Shown: positions 36,936-50,147 of the stretch, piece after piece | How positions within the stretch are numbered: position 1 is the first letter of the stretch | How the letters are laid out: every line of letters begins with the position of its first letter | NCBI GenBank assembly: GCA_022316685.1 | Contig: JAKJHU010000038.1 | Location: forward strand, 916,384-980,383 | DNA from: Progne subis subis | Lineage: Eukaryota > Chordata > Aves > Passeriformes > Hirundinidae | Reading direction: 5' to 3' | Length of the DNA: 64,000 nt | Notes under the pieces: model-generated | Databases searched by the model: none | The model's input: the letters and a program-made list of their open reading frames with translations, nothing else | Told to the model about the DNA's origin: nothing | Program-made: the position numbers and the translations under genes

Positions 36936-39900
36936 CCTCTTTACAATGGAGAAAACCATACCCATTTATAAAGAGTGTCAGAAAGGATGCTAATAGGATT
37001 TTTTGGGGGTGTTTTTGCTTCTTTCAACTGCTAAAAAAATTTAGTTTCTGTTAAGTAGAGATGTTTTCAGCTATTTAGTCAGTTTGCAGGTATATTCAGC
37101 CAGAAACACATGGGCAGTATATAAAGAGTAGATTTTGTTATCAGGCTGATGAACAATGGTTTTACCCTATTTCTTCAAATGTGACATCCCATAAGAAAAT
37201 ATCTCAGTTTAGGCCAGGTACGGAAAGCAATATGATGATACTGAAGAAGCAGAATATTACTGTGCAAGGGTTTTGAGAAGGCTGAGGCATTATACCATAA
37301 CTGCTAGTTGTGTCTAATCTAATCTCTTCAGAAAGAGCTGCACTCTACACTGTGCTGTGTATAGACATTCTTTGTTGGCTCCACCAGCACTGGGGGTTTC
37401 ACCTGGCAGAGAAAGTTTTGAAAGAGAAGAGGGTTTAAACTGAAATAGTTCTTCCATAGTGCCCTTCACAATGGACTTCTATTTCCCCCCTGATTAAATG
37501 CCTTGCTGCAGTCTAACTTAGTCCACTTCCAAGTGAACTAAACAAAAGTGTCACCCCTCAGGCAGAAGGAGATTGTTCATATAGGAAACCATGTGAACTG
37601 CTTGGAATATGAAAAGGATGGATTTACTGGTGCTGGTTCATAACACACAAAGGTAGCCACGAAGTGCATTCTCCATCAGCCTGTGACATACCATGTGAAC
37701 ATTCAGACAGTTTGTGGTTTCTATTCATTTTTCCTCCAGAGGGAAAGTTGTTGTTCCTTGTCTAAACAAATATATTTCCTCCTTGTCTGAGTGGCATCTG
37801 CAAATGTTGGCTTCTCCCTTGAATCAAATATTCACTTCTCTGTTTTCCCTTTCTTTGTAACACTGTCAGTGGTTAAGGTTTAACAGTACCATAAATTGCT
37901 AAGTGCTTTCAGTAGAGGTTCTTGGATAATTTCAAGTTACAGGCAGGAAGACTGAGGCATGGCACAATTTACCCAAAGCTATACTCTAATTTCCTTGAGG
38001 TGCATCCTATCCAGTGGACCACTCCAGCATGAGGGAAATCATGTCTCTACCCAGTGGTATTGTCTCAATTTTTGAAGGAGATATTGGCTCTCCTTGTAGT
38101 AACCAGCAGATGCTGCTGCAGAGCATCAATACTAAACCTACTGTTGCTGTTTTTATTAGCACTGTTAATGCTGAAAGGGATACCATCTATTCCTGTTTAG
38201 CCTTTGCAAATTTGAGGTGGGCTGATGGTGTCTCTTTCTTTGTTTCATAGGAGAGAGCACTCTGTCTTCCCTTTGCATTTTTTTTCCTAGTTATGAGTGT
38301 CTCTGTCCAGTGTCTATCAGTTTCTTATGGACCCCTTGCAGTTCATTATGGCAATTGCTCAATTTATTAGGACCAATCATGCATTCATACCTGCTTTCAT
38401 CTGAAGTGCACTTTTAAATGTTAGACTACACACTAATCAAGTTGAACATAATAATGAGAGCACGTTCACATTGTTAAGGTAAATGATCCAATGCATTCAT
38501 AGTGAAGACATATTTGAACTACAGTTTGTGCTTTTTGTCGCAATATTGAACATTCTGGGCTAGTATAAATTGTGTTGTTTTGCAGCAGCCTTGCAAATAT
38601 GTAATTCTTTTTGTACTGCTGGTAGAAATCTGGATATTTCATTATAGCTTTGTGATAAATTTCTAAGTGCAATTAGCTGGGGAGGATTTTTTTCTGTAAA
38701 TTTCTTCCTATAAATTAGAATATTAATACATGAGTAGTACATCCACTTGTGCATACATGTATCTTTACACTTACACATAGTAATGACTGATGTAATGAGG
38801 CTGCGCTTGATACTACACACTTCTTCTCAGAAAAGGCAATAGGTATTTTTTAGCAACTTCAATGTTGTTAACACAACATGTGAAGCTGCTGAGTGGAGCT
38901 AAAGAAAGTAAATTATTACTTTGGAGGTAGGAAGATAGGAGATAGTAAATGCATGAAAACTTTCCCTTCTTCATGCTTAATGGGGCACATTTTGGGATTT
39001 GGAGATTTTGCATTTTCCCCTTCCTCAGAAAGGGAAAGGAACTGTTTGATGCAATTGCTAAAATTCTCTAAGAGAACCTAAAGGCTCTTGGTGCTGTATG
39101 AGAAATTCTGTTCCAGGACGTCTGCAAAGAAAAAACACATTTATGTGAGTAAATTGGTCTGATTACATTCCTACAGAGCAAGCAGGATTAGACTTCAGCT
39201 TTGTAAAAGGATGTCGAGTTTTATGGCACTAAATGCATGGCTAAATGATGGTGAAACCTGTGCAAGGTAATCTAGTGAACATGGGTAGTGATAGCAGTGA
39301 CCCATAGCAGACATTTGTGACCATAACATAGTCCCAAGGTCCCAGTGTTCATCTGCTGGACTCAGGCTTCTTGGTAAAGCTGGAGCAGAGCTCACTGTTC
39401 TTGCCATGCCTTCCTTCTGAAGAGCAGTGGAACTCCCAGGGCAGTGAAGTTCTTTGTTCTGTTGCTGCATCATAATGTGAGTTGGAAAATTTCTCATGAG
39501 GACACTTGCCTAATGCCAATGAGTTCATTGCCTAATGTCAGTAGACTATATATACCTTTAGGAAACATGACACCAGGATGCAAGTGAGGTGGTTCTCACC
39601 TGTTTTTCCTCTTAAGGAGGTGTAGAAATCCCTTCTAAGTGATATGGGCCAGATTTTTCCACATTCTGAAGCAAAATTTTTCACAACAGTTAATTTAATG
39701 TAAGTACCACTCCCAGAAATATATCTATACTGGAGACCTTTCACTGCTGTTATTATGACTTTCCATGCATTAGTTAAGTGTCTCAGCATGTGGTTCAGCT
39801 GGGCTTTTAAGTCATTGTTCCCATTTTCAAAGCTGTAGTTTCATTTCTGTATAAAATTCTAGACTAATCATATCTCCTCTAAAGTCACGGGAGCAATTGC

Positions 39901-41373
39901 ACATTAGAGACAAAATTTAGCCTAAGCTTTGCCAACTTTTTCAGGCCAGGGAAAATGATGAAAGAAAAGGGCACAAATCATGGAACAATCCAAGCCCTGT
40001 ACCAAAGTCTCTAAGCCACGTTTCTCAGTGCAAGAGTGTATCCTTCTGCTCTCCATATCTTTCACCTCAGAACATCTGGAAAACAGGATTCTACAACTTA
40101 GGACATAGCAATACAAAAAGAAAATTTTCACTCTGAAATCATGTTTAGATTTAAATACAGTTTAGAGCATAGTGGCCGAAATATTTTTACAGTAGGTTGT
40201 TTATCTTTTACCACTCCTTATTTAGTTACATTTTCTTAATAATTTTTTTTTTTTAGCTACTATAATTTACAAGGTAATATAATGGGTTTTCATTATTTTG
40301 GCTGTACCACTCATGTTCCTAAAATAAAATAAGCAGTGAAAAATGGCACTGTGCCCAAACTCTCAAAGTTATTTATATGTCTCTAAAATTCAAACTGGAG
40401 GAGGCAAATGGAAAATTTGCATTTTTTGCAGTTGAAACAAGCTTAACATCTTGCTTGAAAGTGTCAGATAGCCAAGCCCAAATTGCAGTGAGGACATGGA
40501 AACTCAGATTTGAATGCTGTACTTTAGTAAATATTATCTTAACCAGCTGATATGAAAACATTTGTGCAGCAAATGAAAACAATTTAATTGTTGATACTTT
40601 TTTCAAGAGAAAGGCATAATGCATCATCTGGCTGTACTTCATTTTCCTTCTACAGATAAATCAGTGTCATGCACTATGTGAGCCCCTGCAGTCCTGTCAA
40701 TGAGCCACAAGTCCACATGGTTTTTGCAGACTGACTGAGACTGAAAGGTAGTTTCAAATATTAAGCTGCCCTGCTTTAATGCATCTGGTCTCTTTGTCAG
40801 AGAAAATCCTAATTAGAGAAGAGCTATTCCTGATGACCCTGTAACACTCTTATGGTAGGATAAGTACATTTTCTAGTGCCTCTACTTTCAAATAAGAGAA
40901 CTGCAAGAAACTGTTCAACAAACATCTAAGTAAAATCTCAAATGTGTTGAAAATCTCAGGTCTCAGAGCCGTATTTAATTTTTCATCCAAATATGTCAGC
41001 TGCTAAGGCTAAGATTTACTAAAATAGCTTTTGGTGAAAAATTCTTTTCTGACTGAAGAAACCATTTCAAAGGTTCTGCAAGATTTTTGACTTAAATTTT
41101 AAAAAAGCAACAAGGTGACCACCCCAAGTACTTTGGTAGAAAACTAAGGTGTTTACATTTCAAGTTGTTACAGAGTACTTGTAGCTGGGGTGCCTCTTTC
41201 TCCTTAGTTGTTCCTTGCGAATTTCTACCATGTGCTGCCATGCTAAATTCTCTCCAATGGAAGATGAAATCCAAGCAGAGCCCTTGTTTGGGGGAAGAAT
41301 CATAATGAGATGAAGCTTCAGATAAGTGATGTTCTGGCTCTAAAGCAACATTTCCAAATTGCAGCGTATGCTC

Positions 41374-41433
41374 AAATCTAACCTTGTATTTCTTGTCTCC
41401 ACTGTGGAGACAAAGAAATACAAGGTTAGATTT
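41374..41433. repeat. Near-perfect 60-bp palindrome (inverted repeat, about 1-base loop)
   Basis: The left arm 41374-41402 and right arm 41404-41433 are reverse complements over 29 bases, apart from one extra A in the right arm (at 41412-41414). The centre is a single T. Flanking sequence is not complementary. A random 60-bp palindrome of this quality is not expected, so it suggests a local template-switch or inverted duplication event. A folded RNA would be a perfect stem, but the tiny loop is unlike a microRNA precursor. Confidence 0.95.
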
Positions 41434-44400
41434 GTTGTAACTACTCTCCATGCTGCTCCTTCTCATTGTGTCTGCATTTTCTTAGACTTTAATTGTTTGT
41501 GTTTTTCAAAATGCATGTTGATATTTTTGAATTTGTATTTGTTAGTAGAAATTAACTTAATTTAGTATTTGGATTTCAGAGCAGTTCTCATTGTGCCATC
41601 CACTGGTATTTGGAGCCCACCAAATGAAAATTAAGCTGTCCTACCCTGGCATTGCTGCCCAGTCCTATCTAAGGACTCTAGCCTGCTAGGTATGGGGGTT
41701 TTTTTGGCAGGATCTGTTTTGACAAGTACTCTGACAACCACAACACTCACAGAGGTCCCAGTGATGTTCTGCATTCTTGTTGGATATTGACTCTTCTCAA
41801 GTCTGTGTGTGAGTTCAGGTTCTCATCAATGTAAAAAATGCCACAGGATCCCCCTGTAAGGTCACAAGGGACCATTTAAAATTCAGAGATTGTAGGAGGA
41901 ATAACTTACCAGGTGACAGGGGCCTTTAGTCATCCCAACATTAATCTGCTATAGTCTCAGCACAGTTTACCTCTGCAAGTGAATGCCTGTTCCCACACTG
42001 GGGAAATCAGTACCTCTAGGATATCCTGTGACTTAGATTCGTGCTGCTGGATTTCTCTTCACTCTCCAAATCTTTCCTCTCAACCCCTTTAAACAAGAAA
42101 TCTCTGCCCTTGTTTCTCGTATCCATTTTGCTCACTGGTGGAAGCAGCAGTCTCCCCCACTTGATTAGTCCTTTCCCAACTGAACACTTTCTAGATTGTC
42201 AGCAAAATGTGCTTCTGTGGAAAAACTCTTGCCTCCTGGGCAGTGTAATAGCAAGCTACAACAAGGATCAGGCTCAGTCAGCATTGGAGGATGGCTGCTT
42301 CCTTTCCTTCTTTCTTCTTCCATGCCCATGGGAAAAAGCCAACAGGAAACACCCATTCTTTGAAGGGGTGCATGAGACAAGTAGAAGGAGGAGGAGTGCA
42401 GGCAAGCTGCCCACACATGCAGTACGTGTGTTCCCACATCTGCTCCGTGCTACTTTTCCTGACCAGGCTTCTCCCCTGACACATGTTGACTCACCAGATT
42501 TGGCCTAGAGGTGAGCAGAAATCACCAGCCAAATTATTTGCACATCAATCCCAAACGCTATCCATAGGATGCTGTCCAATGTGGCCTGGTTACACGCTTT
42601 GCCATTGATTTACCACGTGTCCTTCTTGTGTCATTCCCAAGGCAACTTTCCTTCTGCTGAGAGCCTGTAAGACTCCCAGAGAAAGCTGAAATTCCCATTA
42701 CTTGGGTCCAGAGACCAAAATTCTGTGTACAAAACCCAGGACCAAATGCGTTGTGTTATGTGTTAGAATCCAGGGGGTGTGATGCATATGTGCCACTGCA
42801 CATACATGTAGTTTTTTCCATGAAGTCTGATACTTTTGAATGGCTGTAAGCTTTAGAGGCCTTGCTGAGCATCTGTGCTGTGCTGCTAAATTTGTGCTTG
42901 TAATGAGAAAACTGCTCATGTAGCCTCAAGGCGGGTGAGAGTGGCCCCCACAGTCTCCACTCCACCTCTTTCTCTCCTCTTGCAGTACACATCCAGGAAC
43001 TGCTGCTCTCACCTGAGGACACGTGATGGTGTTAGGCTGCAATCCAGATCCATGTCTTACAACTAAGGCCAGGTGATAAACTTTAGTGCTTTCTTAGGAG
43101 GAGCGTTACATTGTCAGCTTTACTACCAAAGGGCTTGCACTAGAGGCAGACGTATTGTTAACAAGGATTAATTCACACTGGATGCTTGGGTTTTTTTTAA
43201 ACAAAATACTTGTCCATGACTGTATGTCTCCCTTTATCCATCTTGTCTCTCATTTTGATTTTACTCTAATTATTTTTTCTCAGTGTTTCCCTCTCTTGCT
43301 GTTTCTTACATTCTTTCATTTTATGATTTCCCAATAAATAATTTTCTGAACAATTGGAGCTGGAATAGTTGTTTCTGAAAAACTTTGCAGTTTACAGTCT
43401 AAGCCCGTGTTTACCAATGCTGAACTTGGTAAACTCAGGCCTCTTAGCGGCACATTCTTACATTCTGTAGAGAAGGGGGAAAGTGAGAATTCATTCACTT
43501 TCTTTTCAAACATAACATGAGCTTCTCCAGTTCCCACCTTCTTTTTCCCTTCATTTGCACTTGAAGCAGCTCTCCTGTGCAGCCTTTCTGCTGGACCTGA
43601 CAGCTCTCTTGAAGGAGGCTGTGTGTTGCAGGGTGTGATGAGTGCAAAGTTCTTTGGCATGGAAAAACAGGCTGCAACATTACATTTGTCTCTTTACTTG
43701 ATGAATAGGATACACTTGTTGATGGATGAATGCTTTGTTCTGAAAGATCCAGCTGGCTCCTGTCTGCATTTATATGATTCATGTGGTAAATAACTACACA
43801 TTTTAAATTCTTAATAAAAATATTTATTATATTGGCTGTATACGATTGATGGAATTCTTTCTTCTTCTGATGCTGCTGTACTATTTCAGTTTTGCATGAG
43901 GTATTGCCATATTTTAGCACCTTTCACTTACTTTAGTTTAATAATCTGATAGTTTAAAACATCTTTCAGATACTTTCTTTTTGGTGATACCCTACTGATT
44001 TCCTCAACATCTGAAAGGGCAATTTTCCTCTATAAGGTGTGCAAAGAAGATCATGGTAGAGGGCCTCTGGCAAATTGTCTTTTTTTATTTCTATGTTGTC
44101 TCATCTGGAAAGTATCTGTTTTGAAGCTTTTGGCAGAGAAAATTTCCAACCAATTTCTTTCACTTTCAGAAGTGGACTGGTTATTTAAAGGTTTGCTTCT
44201 AGTATTTTCCAGACTAATTTGCACTGGGTAAGCCCATGCCATGATAAGTAGTTTGATTCCTCAAGATAGTACCAGCTGAGCGGGTATGAAACAGTGAATC
44301 CTTAGAGTGCCCAGTGAGTCTTCAGAAAAACACTGTGAAGGCTGGATAACTGTGCTGGTTAGCTGGGTTGTCCTAGTTCTGTAATGAGCTTAGGTAGTGT

Positions 44401-46973
44401 TAATTCTGTAATCTCTGCATCCCGCTCAATTGTATGTTATTAGCATGCTCTCTAGCACCTTACTTTTGTCCTCATTTTTATTCCCTTCGTCGATCAGATT
44501 AATTTAAAAAGATGCAATGTTGCATGTAATCAGGAAAAAAACCCAGCAATGCAGGCCTTTTTAAGCCATGCCACTTACCAATCCAGATCTATAAAGAAAA
44601 ATAATTTGTAAGTGGAAGTGAGTTGCAGCCTAAGCTCAAAGGTGCTGCCATCTGTCAAAATGAAATAGTTGTGTTTGTACAGAACCCTACACCCAAGGTC
44701 CTCAATGTTAAGACTATTAAACCACATAACATCCCAGTGAGGGACCTAATAACAGCATATCTGTTATAGAGATCAAGGAGATAAACCCCAGTTAAATGAC
44801 TTGCCCAAGAAATAACTATCTGCTACTGGCAAGAAAAAGAAATGAACTAATTGACCCCATCTTTCAGAATCTGTTTTAATCTTGAGACAATTCTGCTTGC
44901 TCATCCACAACTATTTCACTTACAGTTTACCTTAACATGTTTTATTTAAACAGCCAGAAAACTGTAATGTATGTGAATTATGTAGCATGTTTTCCAATAC
45001 AAAGAGCCCATTAAACATATTCATTTTTCTGTCTGGCTCCTCCAGTTCATGGTTTCCTCTCAATGATAAGGCATTATGAGGCCCTATATTGTATTTTTCA
45101 TTTGGAGATTTATAGACTGCAATTTTTTTCTTTCCCTGCCAGCTTATCCGCTACACAAGCTAACATCATAACTCATTTCTGCCATTGATATGGCTATTTT
45201 CTACAATGTGAATGAAATACCTGGCGTGATAAATATTGAAGTGTATCTGCAGTTTCATTTTCACATACAATTGACACTTTTCAAGGAATAAAACCATTGC
45301 TGCAGTATTTACCAAGTGTCCCATTATAATTCTGATCTTCTTGAAGAGTATTACAATAGAGCAAGCAATTCAAAATAATTTCTCTTCATTTATGGCCGTG
45401 TTGTATTATTTCAACATAATCATGCAGTAATAGAATGAGTTTTGTTTATGACAGATATTTCATATTAGAAAATGTGCATATAGATACCACAATAATTCTA
45501 ATATTGCATTTCACTACATTTTCAGTGACAGGAGAATGCACTATTCTCCTACACCAAGTTACAAATGCTATACAATGTAATCCTGCTGAAATACCTGTTT
45601 GTATTTTAGTTTTTCAGTGTTAATAATCCTTCTGTATTACCAAAAAATTAAGATCAGTTTCAAGTCTCTGTATTTTTGCGTGCTGCTTATTTCCACTTTT
45701 TTACTTTGTCTGTTAAGTGACTCTTCATCACATTAACTTAGTATCTTAAAAACACACATTTATAGTGATTGATGTTAGTGTGTGAACTCGCCTAACATTT
45801 TAACGTAGTATTTCTTTTGCTACTAGGGAAGAGGTATTTCTACAGCTTGTCTTTGCAAATAGGCTGTCTTCATTCTTATTGCTAAGACAGCTTGCTTGCA
45901 ATGTTTTGTAGCTGTTTTTCTGGAGAAAGGGAAACCACTTATGTTGGTTAAAAAGGCTGAAGTCAGGAAATAGGCTGCTCAGTCTGCCAAGGGTATCAGA
46001 CTATCAGGACAATATGCAGTGGTCCATGTCCGTTGCAGTTACCACATGATATCTCCTGTGCTTCTCTGTCTGTAGCTGTAACAGTTCTTCAATGGGCCCG
46101 GTTCTTTCACATAATTGTTTTTTGCACCACTGCTGCTGTAGTAGAATCAGTGAAGTTTCTTTTGAGTAGAACTGTGGAACAAAGAAAGGATTAGAATCCC
46201 TAAAATGCATGCACAGCCTCTGAGTAACTCAATAAGCTCAATCAATGATGAATGGTAACTCTTCAATAGGAATCCTGTCAATTCTAGTAGAATTTTTTGA
46301 CATCCTTTTTATCTATTCTTGATCAAATGTTTTTTTAGAAGAATAAAATACTTATTTAATGCAGTATAGCTATCACTCATTCTCATAAATGTGAAAAGGT
46401 AAATAACTATTTTTATGGTATAAACTATTAGTTTTATAGCCTACCCTTCAAGAGGAAGGGAGAGATAATTGCAATTACAGGGATTTTGGCAGACTGGTAA
46501 TTCAGTTTCAAGTTGTTGGACATGTACATGGAATACTGTGATATACAGATTTATTTTTGCTGCCTTTATGCTAAAGACAAACTCAAAAATAATAGCTACT
46601 ATTTCTGTACATCCTTCAGTTCTGCCTAGTTGAGCCAGGTAAAATTAATTTCAGGGGTTCCTGGACAGGATTTGCTGCAGCAATGAATCAATCAAAAATA
46701 AGTGAAAAGGTAGTGGGCAAAGAGAATAAGTGTCGATGGAAAAGAAACAGGTAAGTCCCAGAATCTTCAAGTCATGGCTTGGCGTCCTCCCTGTTGTCAG
46801 TGAGAAATGATTTGAAGACCTCTCTTAACTTTATGAGATGAGTAATGAGTAACATTACATATGATTTCAGTCAATTGTGTTGTTCATCTGTCAAGCTAGA
46901 AGAGGAGAAGCAATTAAAATTAATACAGAAGAAAACCAAAACAACAACAACAACAAACCACCAGAACATTTAG

Positions 46974-47292
46974 GCCCTGAAGCAGTTGGTATTGGAGAAG
47001 TTTGGATCAGGTAGATCCCATGGGTTGTCTCCTGTGAGGACTGGTGCTCAAAGTGAAATTCCTGCTTGGATACTTCTAGGCATGAGGCATGGCTTTAACG
47101 TTTACTGTAACAGTATCTACTCTGTTGGCTGTGTTCTCAAAAACCCTTGGAAGAGAAAACAGAGAAATTATGCTCCTTTCCGCTGTTAAAGGTAATTAAT
47201 TTCATTGATGATCTTATTTTTCCTGATGCTAATGTCTGTTCTTCCATTTACTTCCATTCTCTAATCAAGTAATACCTTGACTATAGAGATTA
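46974..47292 (+). pseudogene. Dynein relic exon: AAA3 from LEKL through former P-loop and FIDD Walker B to LDYGHW
   Basis: After an acceptor (gaacatttag), in order: VLEKF (for FLEKL); VRTGAQSEI where the AAA3 P-loop G.AGTGKS belongs, so the Walker A lysine is lost; NVYCN (NVPFN); CVLKNPWKRKQRNYAP (for VLEKPLEKKAGRNYGP); a stop at 47187-47189; and a frameshift to LI-FIDDLIFP (LIYFIDDMNMP). From FIDD to the splice site, 31 codons align without a gap to FIDDMNMPEVDAYGTVQPH..IRQHLDYGHW, ending LIK-stop-YLDYRD. The CAA-to-TAA stop lies at 47270-47272. The exon ends with 'ta' before a GTAAAA donor. Joined to the 'g' that opens the next exon this gives TAG, where Trp (TGG) is expected. Confidence 0.85.
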
Positions 47293-50044
47293 GTAAAAGT
47301 TTTAATAGTTTTCAGTTGATGCTATTTATTTTAGTTGATCACACTGTAGTGTCTGCCTCCACTTTTGTTATTTGCTTTGGATGTTTAGAGCTGTAAGAAC
47401 CCAACTTTGAATCAGTCTGCACCATTCACTGAAAGACCAAATGCCTGATATTCCAGAGAAAGGAATTCACAGGATATGTGTCTAAACTGCAGAACAGGAG
47501 AAGAAATTAAATAAAGGCCACCATAAAAGCCATTGATTCCTTTAAAGTTGGAGGTAGACTGTAGGAGCTTTAGCTTGTGCACCAGCTCTAAGGCGTCCAG
47601 TTCCTCACCTGCTATCTGCTAGTGGAAATGCCTTTACAAAGAAACTTCACTGGTAAATTCAGCATAAATGGAATGTGTTGGAAAGCTAATACAACCTTAG
47701 AGTCTTATAAACTTTCTACTGCTTCCCTGTTGCTACCTGTGGATATTTCCATTATGGTCTTTCTTCATGGTCCTTGGAGAGTTCCCACCTGAGGTGGACA
47801 GAGTCACAAGGCTGTGAAGGTGACTCAAATATGTCTTTTGAAAGAGGATGACCTATGTACAAAAGGAGAATCTCCACAAGGGTGCAAAACTTCCTGACTT
47901 GCGGAAGTAAATATGGGAAGTCTTCTACAGAAATGTTCTCTGGTCACTTTCAGAGGTGCTTATGCATTCTTTTATGTCCAAATAGTGACCACCATATCTG
48001 AGAAAAAAGCTATTACTGGAGTTTAAATGCACAGACCCAGACACATGGGCTCAGAGAGAAATATGAGTTCCTAAGAGTTCCATCTTATTTTGCAGTTTTG
48101 TTTGGTGCTACAAGATAGAGCTGGAGACACAGAAAGAAAACCTGAAGAAAACTTAACTTAGATAGACATTGGGACATTAAAAACACACAAAAACTTTGAA
48201 TAATGTTGACTGCTTCCTGCAGTTTGGGAAAAATATTTTTTAACATATAAGTTCTACTTTAAGCTTTGCTGTAGAAAGCCTCCCTGATGTCCTGAAATGT
48301 TCAAAGAAGTGCTAGGTAATAATTAGTGCAGTCAAGACACAAAATTACTGCATGGTGGGCAAAAGAAGCAAGCAATGGATGCAAAGCCATGGGATGGGAA
48401 ATATATTTTTAGATATTGTTCCTGATTTTCTATAACGGTCTGTTGTCAAATCAAGCAATGTATTTCCAGTTGGTTTAGAGGGAATACATACTCTATCTGC
48501 TTACCTGCAGTAAAGTGTTTTGTTGTTATTGTTTTGCTATAGTTTTGGTTATGGGAAATATTTTAGAGCTGGATGAATGGAAGGGCAGAAAGAGATGTCG
48601 CCATTCCTTTATCCCCAGAAGCCAAACAGTCTACTAAGGTGCGCTTCTGGACTTGTTCCCTTTTTGCTTGAAAGACTTTGAAGCATGTTATGTTCAGGAA
48701 CTCCAAATCACCATTATGCACCCTGTTAAATTTGCAAGAGGATGGGGGAGATAGGAGATGGATCAAGGAAGATGGCCTTTGTCCTTTGCAGTTATTTCAC
48801 TTTAAAATAAACATCTGTGTCTGCAGGAAAAGTGGCTAAGAGGGGACAGGAGTTTAGAGTAAATACTTCAGGATGCTTGGATTCAAATGTTAGTATTCTG
48901 CATACGGCTATCTAATAAATCTAGACCAGGAGACATAATAATCCAATGGCCTGCCTACGGTTAGGCATATGCTTTGAAATTAATCATTTCAGTGTTTCTA
49001 CTGGATTGTTAATGTGAAGAGAAGAAGACAAACATTCCAACTCTAGGAATTTACATTCTCTTATTTTTTTTCTTCCTAAAATAGCTAAGGAATTTATAGA
49101 TACAGATTTTTCTGACCTAAAATTATATTTTTTCTATTGTCAATTACAATGCAACAGCCAGATTTGTAGTCCTATGCTATTGCAGTAAAAATTTTAATAT
49201 CTATAAGTAACTTTTTACTGACGCAAATGTTCATCCCTGAAATCCTTTTGGATTCTCAGTGAAGCAAAATCCAACAGACATAATTTAATTATATATGTTC
49301 TTTCCCTTTCCCCTTCAGACAAGGAAAACCACCTTTCTCATATATTGAGAAAATTTTATTGAGCTAATTTGAAGGCCTAAAAAACAATTATCCAAGAAGT
49401 TAGCTACCTGTCATTGCTAATCCCATGCAACATGATATGGAACAGAAGAGAAGATTACTCTGTAAGATGTAAGTAAAGCTCTGGTAGAGCACTCATGGTG
49501 ACAATAAAATAGAGCTTTCAAGGGGGCTGTGGAAAGTTAGAGGTGACAAGCTGAACTAATAAAACCATCTATCCCATAGGTGAATGAGTAAGCAGAGTGA
49601 TTTTCAGCCCAGAATCAGCCTAATACGTAGGCCAGAAGAGGAGTGATAGTGTAGAACATAAACCTGCATTTTGTGGGACAGAGGGGGAGGTTGTTGCCAG
49701 CTTATTGGCTGACCTGCAGTTAGTGGAGGTAGCCCTTGTCTTGGAGGTGACTGCTGGAATTTTTTCCTACATGGAAGATATTCCAAATCTACAAATATAA
49801 TTCAGTGAGAGGAGGCCAAATTTGGACCTGTCAACTTTGACACATCCCTTAAAATATTCCAAATTATAGCAATGGTGTGTAAGGGAGTTGTAACAAAGGA
49901 GAGATTTTCAGCTCTTTTAACAGAGAGCTATATAATCACACTTTCTTGTAGAAGCATTCAGTGTGAAGATCTGTCAATAGAAATCTCAAACTGTGAATAT
50001 ACAATTGCACTTTATTATCCCTTTGTTATTTTGTAACTACATAG
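47293..50044. other. Relic intron between two AAA3 exons
   Basis: Bounded by a GTAAAA donor and a CATAG acceptor with matching phase. No repeats or genes recognised. Confidence 0.6.
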
Positions 50045-50147
50045 GTATGACAGACAGAAACTGATGTTAAAAGAAATCCACAACTGTCAGTGTGTCACAT
50101 GCATGAATCCCACTGCTGGAAGTTTTTCAGTAAATCAGCATCTTTGG
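50045..50147 (+). pseudogene. Dynein relic exon: YDR.KL.LKEI...CMNPTAGSF (AAA3), frame intact
   Basis: A 103-base segment starts after an acceptor (taactacatag) with one base that completes the codon begun in the previous exon. It reads [15 protein letters not shown], then [16 protein letters not shown], and ends at a perfect GTAAGT donor. Beta-type axonemal dyneins have [27 protein letters not shown] here, so family identity is secure. No stop or frameshift is present, but several conserved residues (INPRLQ to VNQHLW) have changed. Confidence 0.9.

Larger units (their letters stand above)
29703..46973. other. Long relic intron of about 17 kb
   Basis: Only a short dynein stretch (FDPEMPLQACLVHTSET) would be expected between the flanking exons, so this is mostly one intron. 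It contains a GC-richer zone (32930-33960), poly-T and poly-A runs, a CR1 fragment (36818-36935), the palindrome (41374-41433) and a second somewhat GC-richer zone (about 41600-43020) holding a 155-codon ORF with no recognisable domain. No gene is supported. Confidence 0.55.

Noticed and set aside
38014..38250. 78-codon plus-strand ORF in the long intron
   Set aside because: No similarity to the dynein stretch expected there or to any family I recognise.
41374..41433. The palindrome as a microRNA precursor
   Set aside because: The hairpin has almost no loop and a nearly perfect 29-bp stem. This fits an inverted duplication better than a microRNA hairpin.
42041..42508. Longest ORF in the window (155 codons, plus strand)
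   Set aside because: No recognisable domain and no supporting splice or promoter context. It lies in a GC-richer stretch with overlapping ORFs on both strands, as expected by chance.
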